NCBI GenBank assembly: GCA_018340805.1
Contig: JACMZG010001913.1
Location: 39,854,256 to 39,918,255, forward strand
Length of the DNA stretch: 64,000 nt
Reading direction: 5' to 3'
DNA from: Microvelia longipes
Taxonomy: Eukaryota; Arthropoda; Insecta; Hemiptera; Veliidae
The notes below the pieces were generated by a model. The model was not told where the DNA came from. It saw only the letters and a program-made list of their open reading frames with translations, and did not search any database. The translations under genes and the position numbers were made by a program. The stretch's first letter is position 1, and each line of letters starts with the position of its first letter. This document shows positions 1-11,636 of this stretch, piece by piece.

Positions 1-130
1 CTTTATTTAATAAATCAGTACACCAAGTTTCGTTTAAATATGACAAGTATATCTATGATTTTTGTTGGGTCATAGAGGTTAAGCAGCATCGAGCATAGTC
101 AGTGCCTGGATGGGTAACCGCTGGGAATGT
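1..130 (+). repeat. 5S rRNA-like head of a dispersed composite repeat
   Basis: The stretch at about 40-130 resembles the middle and 3' part of 5S rRNA: a segment like gttaagcagcatcgagc is followed by tggatgggtaaccgctggga, which matches the 5S box C region (TGGATGGGTGACCGCCTGGGA in animal 5S). The same 5S-like segment recurs near 8864-8924, 12830-12925, 13367-13450 (reverse), 28120-28212, 38176-38245 (reverse), 44055-44125 and 60110-60205 (reverse). This is a repeat-borne derivative, not a functional 5S gene: both 5S termini are missing and the sequence is diverged. Confidence 0.75.
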
Positions 131-1350
131 AACGGATGTAGTTACTACTTGAGGACGAGTGAAGCGAGTCCGAAGACGTGTTTTAGTATAAATTTGACGA
201 ATTGTATAGTCTGAGGACGAGTGAAGCGAGTCCGAAGACGTATTTAGTATAAATTTGACGAATTTATATCTGAGGAACGAAGATGAAGCGAGTCCAAAGA
301 CGTGTTTTAGTATAAATTGACGAATTGTACGAGTGAGCGAGTAAGACGTGTTTAGTATAAATGACGAAATTGTATAGTCTGAGGACGAGTGAAGCGAGTC
401 CAAAGACGTGTTTTAGTATAAATTTGACGAATTGTATAGTCTGAGGACGAGTGAAGCGAGTCCAAAGACGTGTTTTAGTATAAATTTGACGAATTGTATA
501 GTCTGAGGACGAGTGAAGCGAGTCCGAAGATTTTTAGTATAAATTGACGAATGTATAGTCTGAGGACGAGTGAAGCGAGTCCAAAGACGTGTTTAGTATA
601 ATTTGCGAATTGTATAGTCTGAGGACGAGTGAAGCGAGTCCAAAGACGTGTTTTAGTATAAATTTGACGATTGTATAGTCTGAGGACGAGTGAAGCGGCG
701 AGACGTGTTTTAGTATTAATTTGACGAATTGTATAGTCTGAGGCGAGTGAGGTCCGAAGACGTGTTTTAGTATAAATTTGACGAATTGTATAGTCTGAGG
801 ACGAGTGAAGCGAGTCCAAAGACGTGTTTTAGTATAAATTTGACGAATTGTATAGTCTGAGACGAGTGAAGCGAGTCCAAAAGAGCTGTTTAGTATAAAT
901 TTGACGGGAATTGTATAGTCTGAGGACGAGTGAAGCGAGTCCGAGACGTGTTTTAGTATAAATTTGACGAATTGATAGTCTGAGGACGAGTGAAAGCGAG
1001 TCCGAAGACGTGTTTTAGTATAATTGAACGAATTGTATAGTCTGAGGAACGAAGTTGAAGCGAGTCCGAAGAACGTGTTTTAATAAATTTGACGAATGTA
1101 TAGTCTTGAGGACGAGTGAGCGAGTCCAAAGACGTGTTTAGTATAAATTTGACGAATTGTATAGTCTAGAGGACGAGTGAAGCGAGTCCAAGACGTGTTT
1201 TAGTATAAAAATTGTATAGTTGGGACGAGTGAAGCGGTCCAATAGTAGTTGTATAGTCTGAGGACGAGTGAAGCGAGTCGAAGACGTGTTTTAGTATAAA
1301 TTTGACGACGTGAGGATGAAGCGAGTCCGAGTTTTATAATTTTGACGCGA
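131..1350. repeat. 62-bp tandem satellite of GA-mismatch hairpin units
   Basis: About 20 tandem units of roughly 62 bp. Each contains a core such as gaggacgagtgaagcgag followed by tcc(g/a)aagacg and a spacer like tgttttagtataaatttg. The core is also the internal unit of the dispersed 5S-like repeat (for example 28229-28314 and 42538-42570), so the array looks like local amplification of that unit directly behind a 5S-like head. Units differ mostly by 1-3 base indels, which may be biological or uncorrected read error. Open frames on the minus strand here follow the repeat and are not genes. Confidence 0.9.
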
Positions 1351-1384
1351 GTCGAATCGATGATTTTATAATAGCTCTACTCTG

Positions 1385-2015
1385 TTGGTTAGTTCGTTTT
1401 AGAAAGCCTATAATATGTTGGTCTTATTTATTTAAAAACTAAACACATAAAATAAACACATGCGTGACAAATCTCAAATTGATAGAAAAATTTTCCGGGT
1501 GTTTAACAATTTTTGCTGAGTTGTTATTGCCGATTAATAACTTCATTAAAAAAATATTTTTCGAATATCAACACTAGTCCTAAAGAATGATTTTTGTACT
1601 AGTTTCAATTCTCTAGCATAAATACGCTGGGAGCTACGATGATAAGCTACGATGATAGCTACGATGATAGCTACGATGCAAGTAGTAAAGAATTTATTAT
1701 TGAAAAAAGTGTTTTATAACGTAATAAAATATTTAAATTTCAAGTTTCAAATATTAGATTTTGACAAGACTATTGTAACTTTAGTTACTTGTTAGTCGCT
1801 TCATCCCATCTCATCTCATCTTATAACAGACATATAAATACACACGACAGATAACTTTGTGACAAGCATTCAGGAGCCTCCTTTAACAGATAATTCAGGT
1901 GACATCCTGGTTTCGGATTTTTCTGCAAACACAATATTTTTCCAATATATCTTCTGTATAAATCAAAGAACTTGTATGCAGTACAAATATAGGTATAAAT
2001 GAGGAAAAGTCCTCC
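1385..2015 (-). repeat. Left module of the 5S-composite repeat, inverted
   Basis: Read on the minus strand, this matches the left module seen at 8395-8850, 11637-12130, 45465-45800 and (reverse) 60210-60725. Shared pieces are the terminal ttttcctcatttata, the cacaaagttgtctg-like segment and the tagctcccagtgtattta segment. A 12-bp unit (agctacgatgat) is repeated about four times at 1630-1676, where other copies have it once. With 1-1350 it forms a tail-to-tail arrangement. Confidence 0.65.
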
Positions 2016-2253
2016 TCCATATTGATAAAAGAAGAATATGAAAAATAATAGTGAAACCTTCCAGAAAAAGAAGAAATCGTTTCAAAGTTGTTTTTCTTTT
2101 GTATCGGATTAGGTGTTTAAAAATACGGTTTTTTGAATAATTTATTTATTTTTATTAAATATATTATAAGTATAAGGTTACTAGTGCAACGGAAAGTTGA
2201 GGTGTGAGTATCTTATATTTTTTGTGGGGTTTTTTCTATACAAATCAGTGATC
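2016..2253 (+). promoter_or_regulatory. SMU1 5' flank and leader
   Basis: Short AT-rich stretch between the inverted repeat module and the SMU1 start codon. It must hold the proximal promoter and 5' UTR if SMU1 is transcribed from here. No TATA box or initiator can be assigned with confidence. An in-frame upstream ATG at 2197 would add 19 residues absent from SMU1 orthologues. Confidence 0.3.
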
Positions 2254-3787
2254 ATGTCTATCGAGATCGAGTCGGCGGATGTGGTTCGTTTGATACAGCA
2301 ATATTTAAAAGAATCTAATCTAATGAGAACTTTACAAACTCTGCAAGAAGAGACGGGGGTTTCGCTCAATACTGTAGACAGTATCGACGGCTTTGTTTCC
2401 GATATAAACAACGGCCATTGGGATACTGTGCTAAAAGCTATTCAGAGTTTGAAGTTGCCTGATAGTAAACTAATCGATTTATATGAGCAAGTTGTTTTGG
2501 AGTTGATTGAACTGAGAGAATTGGGAGCGGCTAGATCCTTGTTAAGACAGACAGATCCTATGATTGCTATGAAGCAGCAAGAACCAGATAGGTATATTCA
2601 TTTAGAGAACTTAGTTAGCAGATCTTATTTTGACCCAAGAGAAGCTTATGCAGAAGGTCAGAGTAAAGAAAAAAGGAGAAATGCCATAGCTCAGGCTCTC
2701 TCGGGTGAAGTTTCTGTGGTACCTGCTTCTCGTCTCATGGTGTTATTGGGACAGGCATTGAAGTGGCAACAGCACCAAGGTCTGCTTCCTCCCGGCACAA
2801 CTATCGATCTTTTCAGAGGTAAAGCAGCTATAAGAGACCAAGAAGAAGAAAAGTATCCCACTCAGTTATCCAAACAGATAAAATTTGGGCACAAGTCACA
2901 TGTTGAGTGTGCCAAGTTCTCTCCTGATGGCCAATGCTTGGTGACTGGGAGCGTTGATGGCTTTATTGAAGTTTGGAATTTCACAACTGGTAAGATAAGG
3001 AAGGATCTAAAATATCAAGCTCAGGATAATTTCATGGTCATGGAAGAAGCCGTCCTGAGTATAACATTCAGCAGAGACTCCGAAATGATTGCTGCCGGTT
3101 CCCAAGAAGGGCGGATTAAAGTTTGGAAATTAACGACGGGACAGTGTTTAAGAAAATTTGAAAAAGCTCATAACAAAGGAATCACATGTGCTCAGTTCTC
3201 TCGCGATAACAGTCAAATATTAACGGCTTCGTTTGACTCAAGCATACGCTTACATGGATTAAAATCTGGTAAATCGTTAAAAGAATTCCGTGGTCATACA
3301 AGTTTTGTTAATGATATTGCTTTTACTAGTGATGGACACAATATAATGAGTGCATCCTCTGATGGAACTGTTAAAATATGGAGCATAAAAACTACTGAAT
3401 GTTTAAATACATTCAAATCCCTAGGTGCGGGGGATATTTCTGTAAATAGTATACACTTGTTACCTAAAAATCAAGAACATTTTGTCGTTTGTAATAAAAC
3501 AAATACAGTTGTTATTATGAACATGCAAGGACAGATTGTCCGTTCATTTTCAAGTGGTAAGAGAGAGGGTGGTGATTTTGTATGCAGTTCACTGTCTCCC
3601 CGTGGTGAATGGATTTACTGCGTCGGTGAAAGATCTTGTATTGTATTGCTTCTCAGTAACTTCAGGTAAATTAGAGCGAACGCTTAATGTCCACGAGAAG
3701 TCAGTCATAGGCGTCACACATCATCCACACCAGAATCTGCTCTGTACATTCAGTGAAGACGGCTTGGTCAGACTTTGGAAACCTTAA
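2254..3787 (+). CDS. SMU1: SMU1, WD40 spliceosome component (single exon, one frameshift)
   Basis: Orthologue of SMU1, a nuclear protein that works with RED/IK in activation of the spliceosomal B complex. The protein starts [18 protein letters not shown], as in animal orthologues, so the ATG at 2254 is preferred to the in-frame ATG at 2197. Residues about 6-38 are a LisH motif, 40-92 a CTLH region, and from about 212 to the end WD40 repeats (for example [20 protein letters not shown]). The frame breaks at 3629-3631, where one extra A in a run (gtgaaagatctt) converts the expected GED to a different frame. Reading on in the +1 frame restores the conserved end, finishing [11 protein letters not shown] at 3787. 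Corrected length is 510 residues against 513 in human. No intron interrupts the CDS, unlike RER1 and DHX8 here. The break is probably an assembly error, but an intronless retrocopy beginning to decay cannot be excluded. Confidence 0.95.
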
Positions 3788-4633
3788 ATTTAGTGTAGTG
3801 ATAAATACTTAACGTATGTGGGGTCTTAACCAATCCAACAATTATAGACAGCTGTACTTGTATGTTGGTGACAAACAGTGGTTACATCCTTCTCATTTTC
3901 TAAACAACTCTCCTTTATACAAAGTGCTTTTAAAAGTAAATTTATTTTAAAATTTCTCTTTAATAAGCAAGGTTTTATACATTTTAGTAAAGAAAATTAT
4001 ATTTCCCATTATTAATTTTAAAATATTTGAGCATTTTTATCAATTTTCTATTGATAAAAGATTTATACTCATGATAGAGATTAAGTTTCTGATTGGTTGC
4101 TCAGAAACATTTGTTTTACAGGGATTCCGATATTGACTGCAGCAGAAGACCTATGCTGTTAAGTTCTATATTTATTATTTTCATTTCTTTTATTTCTGAT
4201 TAATTTCTTTAGACAAACTTTTGTTTTTAATTTAATTTGTTTAAATTAAACACTTACAATTAATTATATTAATACTAATGAAGCATTTGGAAAACAATTT
4301 AAATGTAATTTTATTTTCCTAAAATGACTTATTTTAATTACTCTAGCCCTTAGATGACTTGTAAGAATATTGTCAGTATGTAATTAAATATTATCTTTAA
4401 ATTATTATTTCTTTTTTTAATAATTGTAAAATTGAATACAATTTAAATATTTGTAATATATTCTTTATTATTAATTTCACTTAAGTTTATTTGACTCTAT
4501 TTATCCGCTTGTATTGATAAATAAGGCTTCTTTATATCTCAGAGTAACATCTTGAACGATTATGTTTTATTTCTAAAATATTTTTAAACTTCTTTTAAAA
4601 CAAAGTTTCTTATTACTAAGCCAAGGTGCCTGC
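3788..4633. other. AT-rich SMU1 3' flank
   Basis: Presumably holds the SMU1 3' UTR and polyadenylation region. I see no further gene or recognisable repeat. Confidence 0.4.
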
Positions 4634-4813
4634 TATAATATGACACACGGCTAAAATCAGTTGAGAGTGTGGGAAAATAATGTGAGGGAGCCAATGAGGT
4701 TAGTCCTGGATGTTAAACCACGCCCTCCATTTCAAATCACGTCAATCTTATTGGTTCCTCAACACAATTTGTTCACGCTGTCAACTGACTTCAGCCATGT
4801 GTTGTACTATAAC
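4634..4813. mobile_element. MITE with long terminal inverted repeats (family A)
   Basis: About 180 bp. The left end (tgacacacggctaaaatcag) is an imperfect inverted match to the right end (ctgacttcagccatgtgttg), and similarity continues inward through the ccaatgaggtt / ccttattggttcctca segments. It has no coding capacity. Related copies lie at 6060-6165 (degenerate) and 58891-59044 (partial). Confidence 0.7.
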
Positions 4814-6237
4814 ACCTATTTAAATTACAGTTTATGTGTCCCAAATATGTAGTAATAAATATGCAAGTCCTAAATGAAAAAAGAACAATCTTCATCATTG
4901 ATAAATGTGCCGTGTACGATTTGATGGTGTAAGCAGTGTCTCTGACATCTCTCTACTAAGGGTAGAGAAGGGTTACTGGTATGAAGGTATAAGTATAAGA
5001 TAAATTGAAAATAAAAATGTAATCGAAAATTGAAAAATATTGAACTAAAGTCAACAAATACCACAAGAATAACAGAAATAAAAGATTAAACGAGTTTTTA
5101 TTAAAACAAAACACTATTTAAATCAAGAAGAATGAATGGGATGATGCCAAAATTAAGAACCTGATGACAAGAAGAGTATCAATAAAAAAGATAAATATTA
5201 TGGGCTTGAGAGGGGTAGAGGGTTTGTTAGACAGGGAGGGGTTGCTGTAGGGTGGAGGATCTGGTCAGGTATTTCACACTAAGATCTAGGTAGCATCACA
5301 AGATGCTTCTAAAATGGGGATATACTTCTACACTCCAATTCTAAATGTTTCCTATCTCAGTGAGAGTTACCTTACCTAGTGGCAGCTAATAGTGGTTGCG
5401 CTCAAAGAATTTAAAAAAAAATAATTGTAGATAACTACCCTAACTTGTAGAAAAGTTTTGAAAAATTGAATAAATATTTTACCTTTATTTCCATACCATT
5501 GTGTGTAATAACACTGAATGATTATACTCTTAATAGAATACACAGCCTCTTGGTCGCATAAAAATTCAATACAAATGTCCATTAAGCAATTTATCTCTTT
5601 ATCTAGATTGGAATGAGTTCCACTAAATTTACATGATGGATTATTTATTTCCTGCAGGGCCTAGAAAGTTAAAATCCAGTATTGGCAATATTTTAAAGTT
5701 GCCTTTTTTACTTATTTATTTATTATAGTTTCTACAATGTTAAAATAGGGCACTGAATAAGTAAATAAATATTGCAAATTAACATTTCATATTACAGCTC
5801 CTATCTCCTTACACCTTGAGCTATCATTTCAATAAAACTTAATCAAATTAAAGCAATTACATGTTATATTTCATTACCAAAAGAATTTAAGTGAATTCTC
5901 ATTGGAAAGTGATTGTATTCTAAAATATAAAGAAAATATTTCTTTCATAAAAATATATTTTTTCATACGAATGTACGTATTTCAAAAGAATATATTTCTT
6001 TCATAAGACTATATTTCTTTCAAAGTATATATATTTTTTCTTAAGAATATGTTTCTTGACAGTGTTGGAAAATAATGCTAGAGAGCCAATGATGTTAGTC
6101 TTAAATGTTGCTTAACAAAATTTCCCCACCCAGTTGACCGTTATAACCATGTGGTACAATATAAAACTAACAGAAGAAATTTTGTGAAAATACTCCTTTT
6201 AAACATACCAAATAGTGATCATGAAGATAACATTGGC
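4814..6237. other. AT-rich intergenic DNA
   Basis: No supportable gene. Contains a degenerate family A MITE at about 6060-6165 and simple ttcattcat-like runs at 5935-6060. Confidence 0.4.
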
Positions 6238-6383
6238 CTTCTGGTGGTGACCGTGTCAATGTAGATGATAGATCAGACGTTTTGATTCCACCGCGGGGTG
6301 CATCTTCTACATCCCTGAAGATGCATCCCACAGTGGAAATACAAAATGTCCATCATCTACTTTGAAGTGGTCACCACAGGAAG
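6238..6383. mobile_element. Palindromic MITE (family B)
   Basis: Arms of about 65 bp face each other: cttctggtggtgacc at the left and ggtcaccacaggaag at the right, with tgcatcttc / gaagatgca close to the centre. A related half element is visible near 36470-36515 (gaccgcgtcaatgtagatga). Non-coding. Confidence 0.65.
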
Positions 6384-7734
6384 ACCTTAATCTTTGTGGC
6401 AAAACCATAGAAACCTAAGCAGTTTATTTTGATTTATCTGTAAAAAAGTAATTAAAATAATTTACCACTGGAAGACCTGAATCTTCAGATTAAATTTTAT
6501 AGAATCAGTTTTATAAGAGATAATTATACAACTAGTGCTGTTGAAAACCTCTAACAGCCAGCCTTAGACTACACTTTTCTAGCAAAAAGTTGTTCATATG
6601 TTAAATATCTAAACATAACTTTACCAAGTATTTGATTTCATCCTCCTTATAATCGAATCCTCTTCTAAAGCACTCATATTTAATTGTTTTCGCCATATTA
6701 TCAAGAACATATTCATTTTTATCTATGGAAAACATTTTGTTCCTATAAGTCCAAAACTGAAAAGTGAGTGACCATTTTTAAGCACAAGTATTTTTTTAAC
6801 TAAAAAAGAAATATGATGAATACTGTATTCTTTATTTCAACTATACTTTTCCGCTCATAAGAAATTAAAATCATTTAGAGAAAGATATAACAACCTAATA
6901 AAACAAAAAAATAGTCCAAAATATCAGTCTGAAATGCTCTTTTGATCTGAATCTTGTTTTACCTTTTAGTCCATTAATATTCCTTTATTTATAAATCTCA
7001 AAATTATGTCTTCTTGTTAATTTATGTCCCTGGTTTTTTTGAGAGAGTAGATTTACTTTTCTTCTTCCATCCCATCCCTGTTTGACAGGAGGTTGAACCC
7101 CAACTGTTCACACAGTATTTGTAACCTATAGTTTAGACTATACTTCGATAAAAAATGAGTTTCATTTTTTGAACACTGTATTCAAACCCGTTCACAGGAT
7201 AACTAATGGGGGGAGTGGATTGAAACCCTTGCCAAACCCTGCGATTGAACAAAGTAATTGTATAAGTTGATGATATAAATCTTATCATGGATCTATTAAT
7301 GTTAATTAAGAGATGAATGACCATGAATCTCATGGTCTCATTATGCAACATTAAATAGCACAAGTCTATTAGGTTTACTATAAAAATATGAACAAAGACA
7401 CATTTACTATAAAGTATACAAATACCTAGGTTTCAGATTCCAAAATCTTCAATAAACACAACTTTAAATCTAAGCTGATATCATAAGTCACCTGGGATGC
7501 CATAATAAACAGCTGTTTCAAATTATTGCTATGGAAACAACTATTGAATAAACATTTTGAATCAAAAGGCCTCTTAAATCTATAACTCTCTCTCTATTTA
7601 AGAATCTCATTTCTATACTCATTTATAAGAAGAGCCGAACAACTAGACCTATTGCCTCCTTATCTGTTTACATAATTCTTTACCTATGTCATAGGTATTA
7701 AAAAAATATACCCATAATATTGTTTCATACAGAA
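6384..7734. other. AT-rich intergenic DNA with a C-rich repeat
   Basis: Nothing gene-like. The 7075-7265 interval (ggttgaaccccaactgttca and a later cccttgccaaaccctg) resembles 19740-20095 inside the RER1 gene, so this is a dispersed repeat. Confidence 0.4.
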
Positions 7735-8217
7735 AAGAAATAAGTAGGTATAAGAATATAATATCTATGATAAAGAGAAAAGATAAGTAGGAATAAGAAT
7801 ATAATATCTATGATATTCTTTGATAAAGAAAAGAGATAAGTAGATATAAGAATATAATACCTATGATATTCTTTGATAAATGAGAAGAGATAAGTAGTAT
7901 ACCTATGATAGATACCTATGATATTCTTTGATAAATGAGAAGAGATAAGTAAGTATAAGAATATAATACCTATGATATCTTTTGATAATGAGAGAGATAA
8001 GTAGATATAAGAATATAAGATATTCTTTGATAAATAAGAGTAAGTAGGTATAAGAATATAATACCTATGATATTCTTTGATAAATGAGAAGAGATAAGTA
8101 GATATAAGAATATAATATCTATGATATTCTTTGATAAAAAAGAAATAAGAAGATATAAAAATATAATACCTAGGATTTTCTTTGATAAAGAAAAGAGATA
8201 AGTAGGTATATATAAGA
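7735..8217. repeat. Minisatellite, about 60-bp unit
   Basis: About eight imperfect copies of a unit containing gataagtaggtataagaata, tacctatgatattctttgat and aaatgagaaga. Unit lengths vary because of internal deletions. Confidence 0.85.
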
Positions 8218-8394
8218 AGGTATTGTTATCACTCTAAAAGAATAGAAAATAAAAACAATACAATACTACTTATCCATTTTCTGTTAATCACACAACATTT
8301 GGATTATTAGACCAAATCATGAAATAAATGTTTACTCCATAAAGTAGTATATCATGTAACGTATTCTTAAAATAATTTTCTTCTCTTTTACTTT

Positions 8395-8950
8395 TTTTCA
8401 TTTATACTTAATTTCACTTTTTCTATATACTGTGGGTATATAAGAAAAGTATTGTGTTTGCTGAATTATCCGTGTCATCGATTTTTAAGACCTCCTGAGT
8501 AGTTTTTACAAAGTTGCCTTCTGACTGTGTTTGTCTGTTACCATTGCATCTTCCACAGTATTTGAGCTCAAGAGTTGAAACATGGTACAAAAATCAATCT
8601 TTAGATGTAGTTGTGCTATCTGGTAGATATTTTGTAACCAGCAATCCATAAAATACGAAAAGAAGTTTTAATTCATGTTGTCATAGACCAACAAGTTTAA
8701 TAAATTTTATCTCATAATCAATTATTCCATTATTATCAATAATGGTGCATTTTTTTAAAAAAAAAAATGTATAAATAATCCAATTTGAGTTGAAATTTGA
8801 TACAAATGTATCCCTATACATAATAAATAAGTTTTGTTTCAATACGGAAAGTATATCTATGGTTTTTGTTGGATCATCATCAAAGTTGAGCAGCATTGGC
8901 GAGGCAGTGATTGCTGGGAATAAAACAAATGCACTTACTGTCTGAAGACT
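8395..8950 (+). repeat. 5S-composite repeat, nearly full length, diverged
   Basis: Begins with the ttttttcatttatac-type end, contains agttgaaacatggtaca and ttgagttgaaatttgata segments, and then a degenerate 5S-like head (gttgagcagcattggcgagg) near 8877. It shows the order left module, then 5S-like region. Confidence 0.7.
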
Positions 8951-9434
8951 AGCGAGTTCAAAGCAGAGGGAATAAGGGAAGTGAAATATACGTGGGGAGG
9001 AAAATGACTGAAGCACCCAGTACCCACAGAGTATAGATAAATTCTAAATTGGATATTCTCAATGACTGTACTTTCTCTAGGTTTGCTATCAAGACTTCTC
9101 TATTACTGAATATTTCTAAAGGTGAAGGCAAAACTTGCAAAACAATAATAATTACTGACTCAATAATGTATATTTTGGTGCTTGACTTTGATACATTTAG
9201 TAAATAATAATTTTTAATAAATATTGTATAAAATAACTTATTTTGCTTTATACATAATGTTACAATTAAATTAGTAAATTAAAAATTCGCATTATGTTAT
9301 ATAAATTTTAATAAAACAAGAGCAAAAATAGAATTCAAAATATTGCAATTACAACAGTAAAAAACTCACCTAAAAATGATTAACATCATCTTTAGTTAAT
9401 GCATCAAATAAACTAGTGAATTTTCATATACATA

Positions 9435-9484
<50 letters not shown>

Positions 9485-10902
9485 TGTGTGTGTGTGTGTG
9501 TGTTGTGATATTTCATCTTATCTTATAAGATGAGAATAAATGGAATCCATCGAACTAGAAAAAAATATTCTCCACACCATATGGTGGTAAATATTTTAGT
9601 TCCATAGCCAGTTAAGAGAAGCGCTAGTATGTAATTTGGTAGTTTCACTACGCCGAATACGAGAATGCCCTTTTATCTTCCTGGCTGTGCCCAAATAACT
9701 CCTGGCTGTTTACTGATTTAGCCAAATATTTTTATACAATAATTACTAATTTCAAATAGATACTATTATAGTGGTAATGAAGATGATTCCTATTATCTAA
9801 GATAATACTAACTTAGAAAAATGGGAATAATGTTATGGTAAGGAGGGTTAGTACCAGAGCTGCCACTAGATGCCAGCACTGAATTCACCCTTACTTTCTG
9901 TCTGACGCTCTCATATAACTTCCGACATTTTCGGTCTGATTTTCTATACCTTTTATATTCTTTGATACACCTTACTCCTCCTTAATTTTATAAAAAAAAT
10001 ATTAATAATAATATTGTAATGATTGTTATACATTTAAGACTCCAGTATGCGGGGGAGATACATTTTTTATTTTACTTGGAATCGTAATAAGGTTGTGGTG
10101 ATTTAAATAAATTGTAGTTGTGAAGGATTTGCCAAACCATTTTTAAAAAAATATTTTTTTAACTCATGGGCAAGATGCCCTCTTGAAAGCATCAAGTAAG
10201 TTTTATTTAATAATTTTCTCATTACTATTTAAATTAAATAGAACAAAGATATTTACCTATTTAGTAGATAAACTTAAATTAGATTTAACCACAGTAGTAA
10301 ATTTTCTTTGTCTGATACAAATTTTAAAACTTTTCTCAGTAAAATTAAATATAAGGGTTACATGTCTAAAACCAATCAGTAAAAACAACAGAAAAATTAA
10401 GTACAACTTGTTTGAAGATATTCACGGAAAATAGGAACCATTTTTAACACAATGAGAAATAAGCAAGAAAAATACGGGACACATTAAAAAATTGAACAAG
10501 ATTGTTATAAATAATATTTTTTTAAATAATAAATAATATAAAATTGCAATATGATATCAATACTATAATCACACCAAATATATATATGTAAAAACAATAA
10601 ATAAAAATTAGATAGTAAAATGTTCACTAATCAAAACAACATACATAATAGAAATAATTTGTGGGATTATAAATTTTCATTTACAAATAAAATAGTGTTT
10701 TTGACAAAAATTCATTATTACTACAGAACCAACAAAGTTTCACCTTTTCATAAGATATAAATTTACGCAAATATTTTACGCAATAATTGACTCAAATCGA
10801 ACACTGGCTGTTGTTTGATTTAGAGCCAGGACCGATGTCCTAACAAGACTTAAATACTGTTTGTCTTAAAGCGCAAAAAAGAGAAAACAACTTAGAGTAA
10901 TA
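8951..10902. other. Intergenic DNA with TA and TG microsatellites
   Basis: A (TA)n run at 9432-9478 is followed by a (TG)n run to about 9507. The rest is AT-rich with short non-conserved open frames. No gene supported. Confidence 0.5.
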
Positions 10903-11397
10903 CTAGTATAGAAGCAGCATAAGACTGTAAACACAATGAAATTGCACTAATAACATAAACATCAGTTCACTGGTGTGGTCTTAAGTAGGAGTACCACTTT
11001 AACATCAAAACACTTTTTTCGTATGTTGGCACCCTTGCCCACCATTTTAAATTTTTTTTCTTGTATAAAATTTAAAAAAAATTAATTTAGATATTTTTCT
11101 GCCATAAAATTATAAAATATTGACTAATTTGAATATTTTACCTCGCCTACTGTAACCCCAGTCATATTTAACTCATAAGAAGCCTACCTATGGAAACAAA
11201 CGCTTGCATATCTTAAGTACCTTTTGTGGCAATTAACAGCACAACAAACCACCATATTAAAAAGTATAAAGCCTTTGTTACTGATTTTACACATTGTTGT
11301 TAGGGTGGTAACCCTACTTAAAACCACCAGAAAAACCGGCTTTGATGTTATTAGAGAAACTCCATTGTGTTAATGGCTCATGTTCCTTCTATACTCG
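10903..11397. mobile_element. MITE, about 495 bp (family C)
   Basis: The ends are inverted copies. The left has agtatagaagcagcat then ggtcttaagtaggagtacca; the right, reversed, gives agtatagaaggaacat then ggttttaagtagggttacca. Arms are about 100 bp. A degenerate relative lies at 43225-43265 in a DHX8 intron. Non-coding. Confidence 0.65.
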
Positions 11398-11536
11398 TTT
11401 TCATTTTAAGAGAAAAATCATTACAAATAGTACTCGTGTTTTCCATGTCCCTTTAGAATTATAAAGAAAAGAAAATCAATCTTGTTGATTTGGTATTTAC
11501 ATATTTGCTTTTAATTACATAAAGTATAAAATAAGA

Positions 11537-11593
11537 CTAAGCTTCAATAATGGTCGATGTGGAAGCAGGGTGGAGGGGAACCTCTTCTTCTTC
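11537..11593 (-). CDS. Candidate terminal exon, possibly alternative RER1 3' exon
   Basis: On the minus strand a strong acceptor (attttccag) is followed by 18 codons, EEEEVPLHPASTSTIIEA, and a TAG stop. It is GC-richer than its surroundings. The nearest upstream minus-strand gene is RER1, whose last exon contains a usable donor (AAG then gtgatt, intron starting at 16209) in phase 0, the phase this exon needs. Splicing would replace the last five residues of RER1 with this 18-residue acidic tail. There is no homology evidence; it could equally be a chance open frame or belong to another gene. Confidence 0.3.
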   Translation of the reverse strand, partial: EEEEVPLHPASTSTIIEA

Positions 11594-11636
11594 CTGGAAA
11601 ATAATTTTAAACTTATATTATCAGCAGTTTTCAAGA

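Noticed and set aside
40..130. Functional 5S rRNA gene
   Set aside because: Only the central and box C-like part is recognisable, both 5S ends are missing, and eight diverged copies lie inside a larger repeat.
53..819. Minus-strand open frames of 114-116 codons in the satellite
   Set aside because: They are translations of the 62-bp tandem unit, whose length is not a multiple of three; the repeated peptide just follows the DNA repeat and breaks with each indel.
145..1330. Satellite core as a hammerhead ribozyme (contains CTGAGGA and GAAG)
   Set aside because: The CTGANGA-like block is followed by a stem that does not close onto the GAA block in the hammerhead arrangement, and there is no matching stem III with a cleavage triplet.
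4661..4852. 63-codon open frame
   Set aside because: It lies inside a family A MITE with inverted ends.
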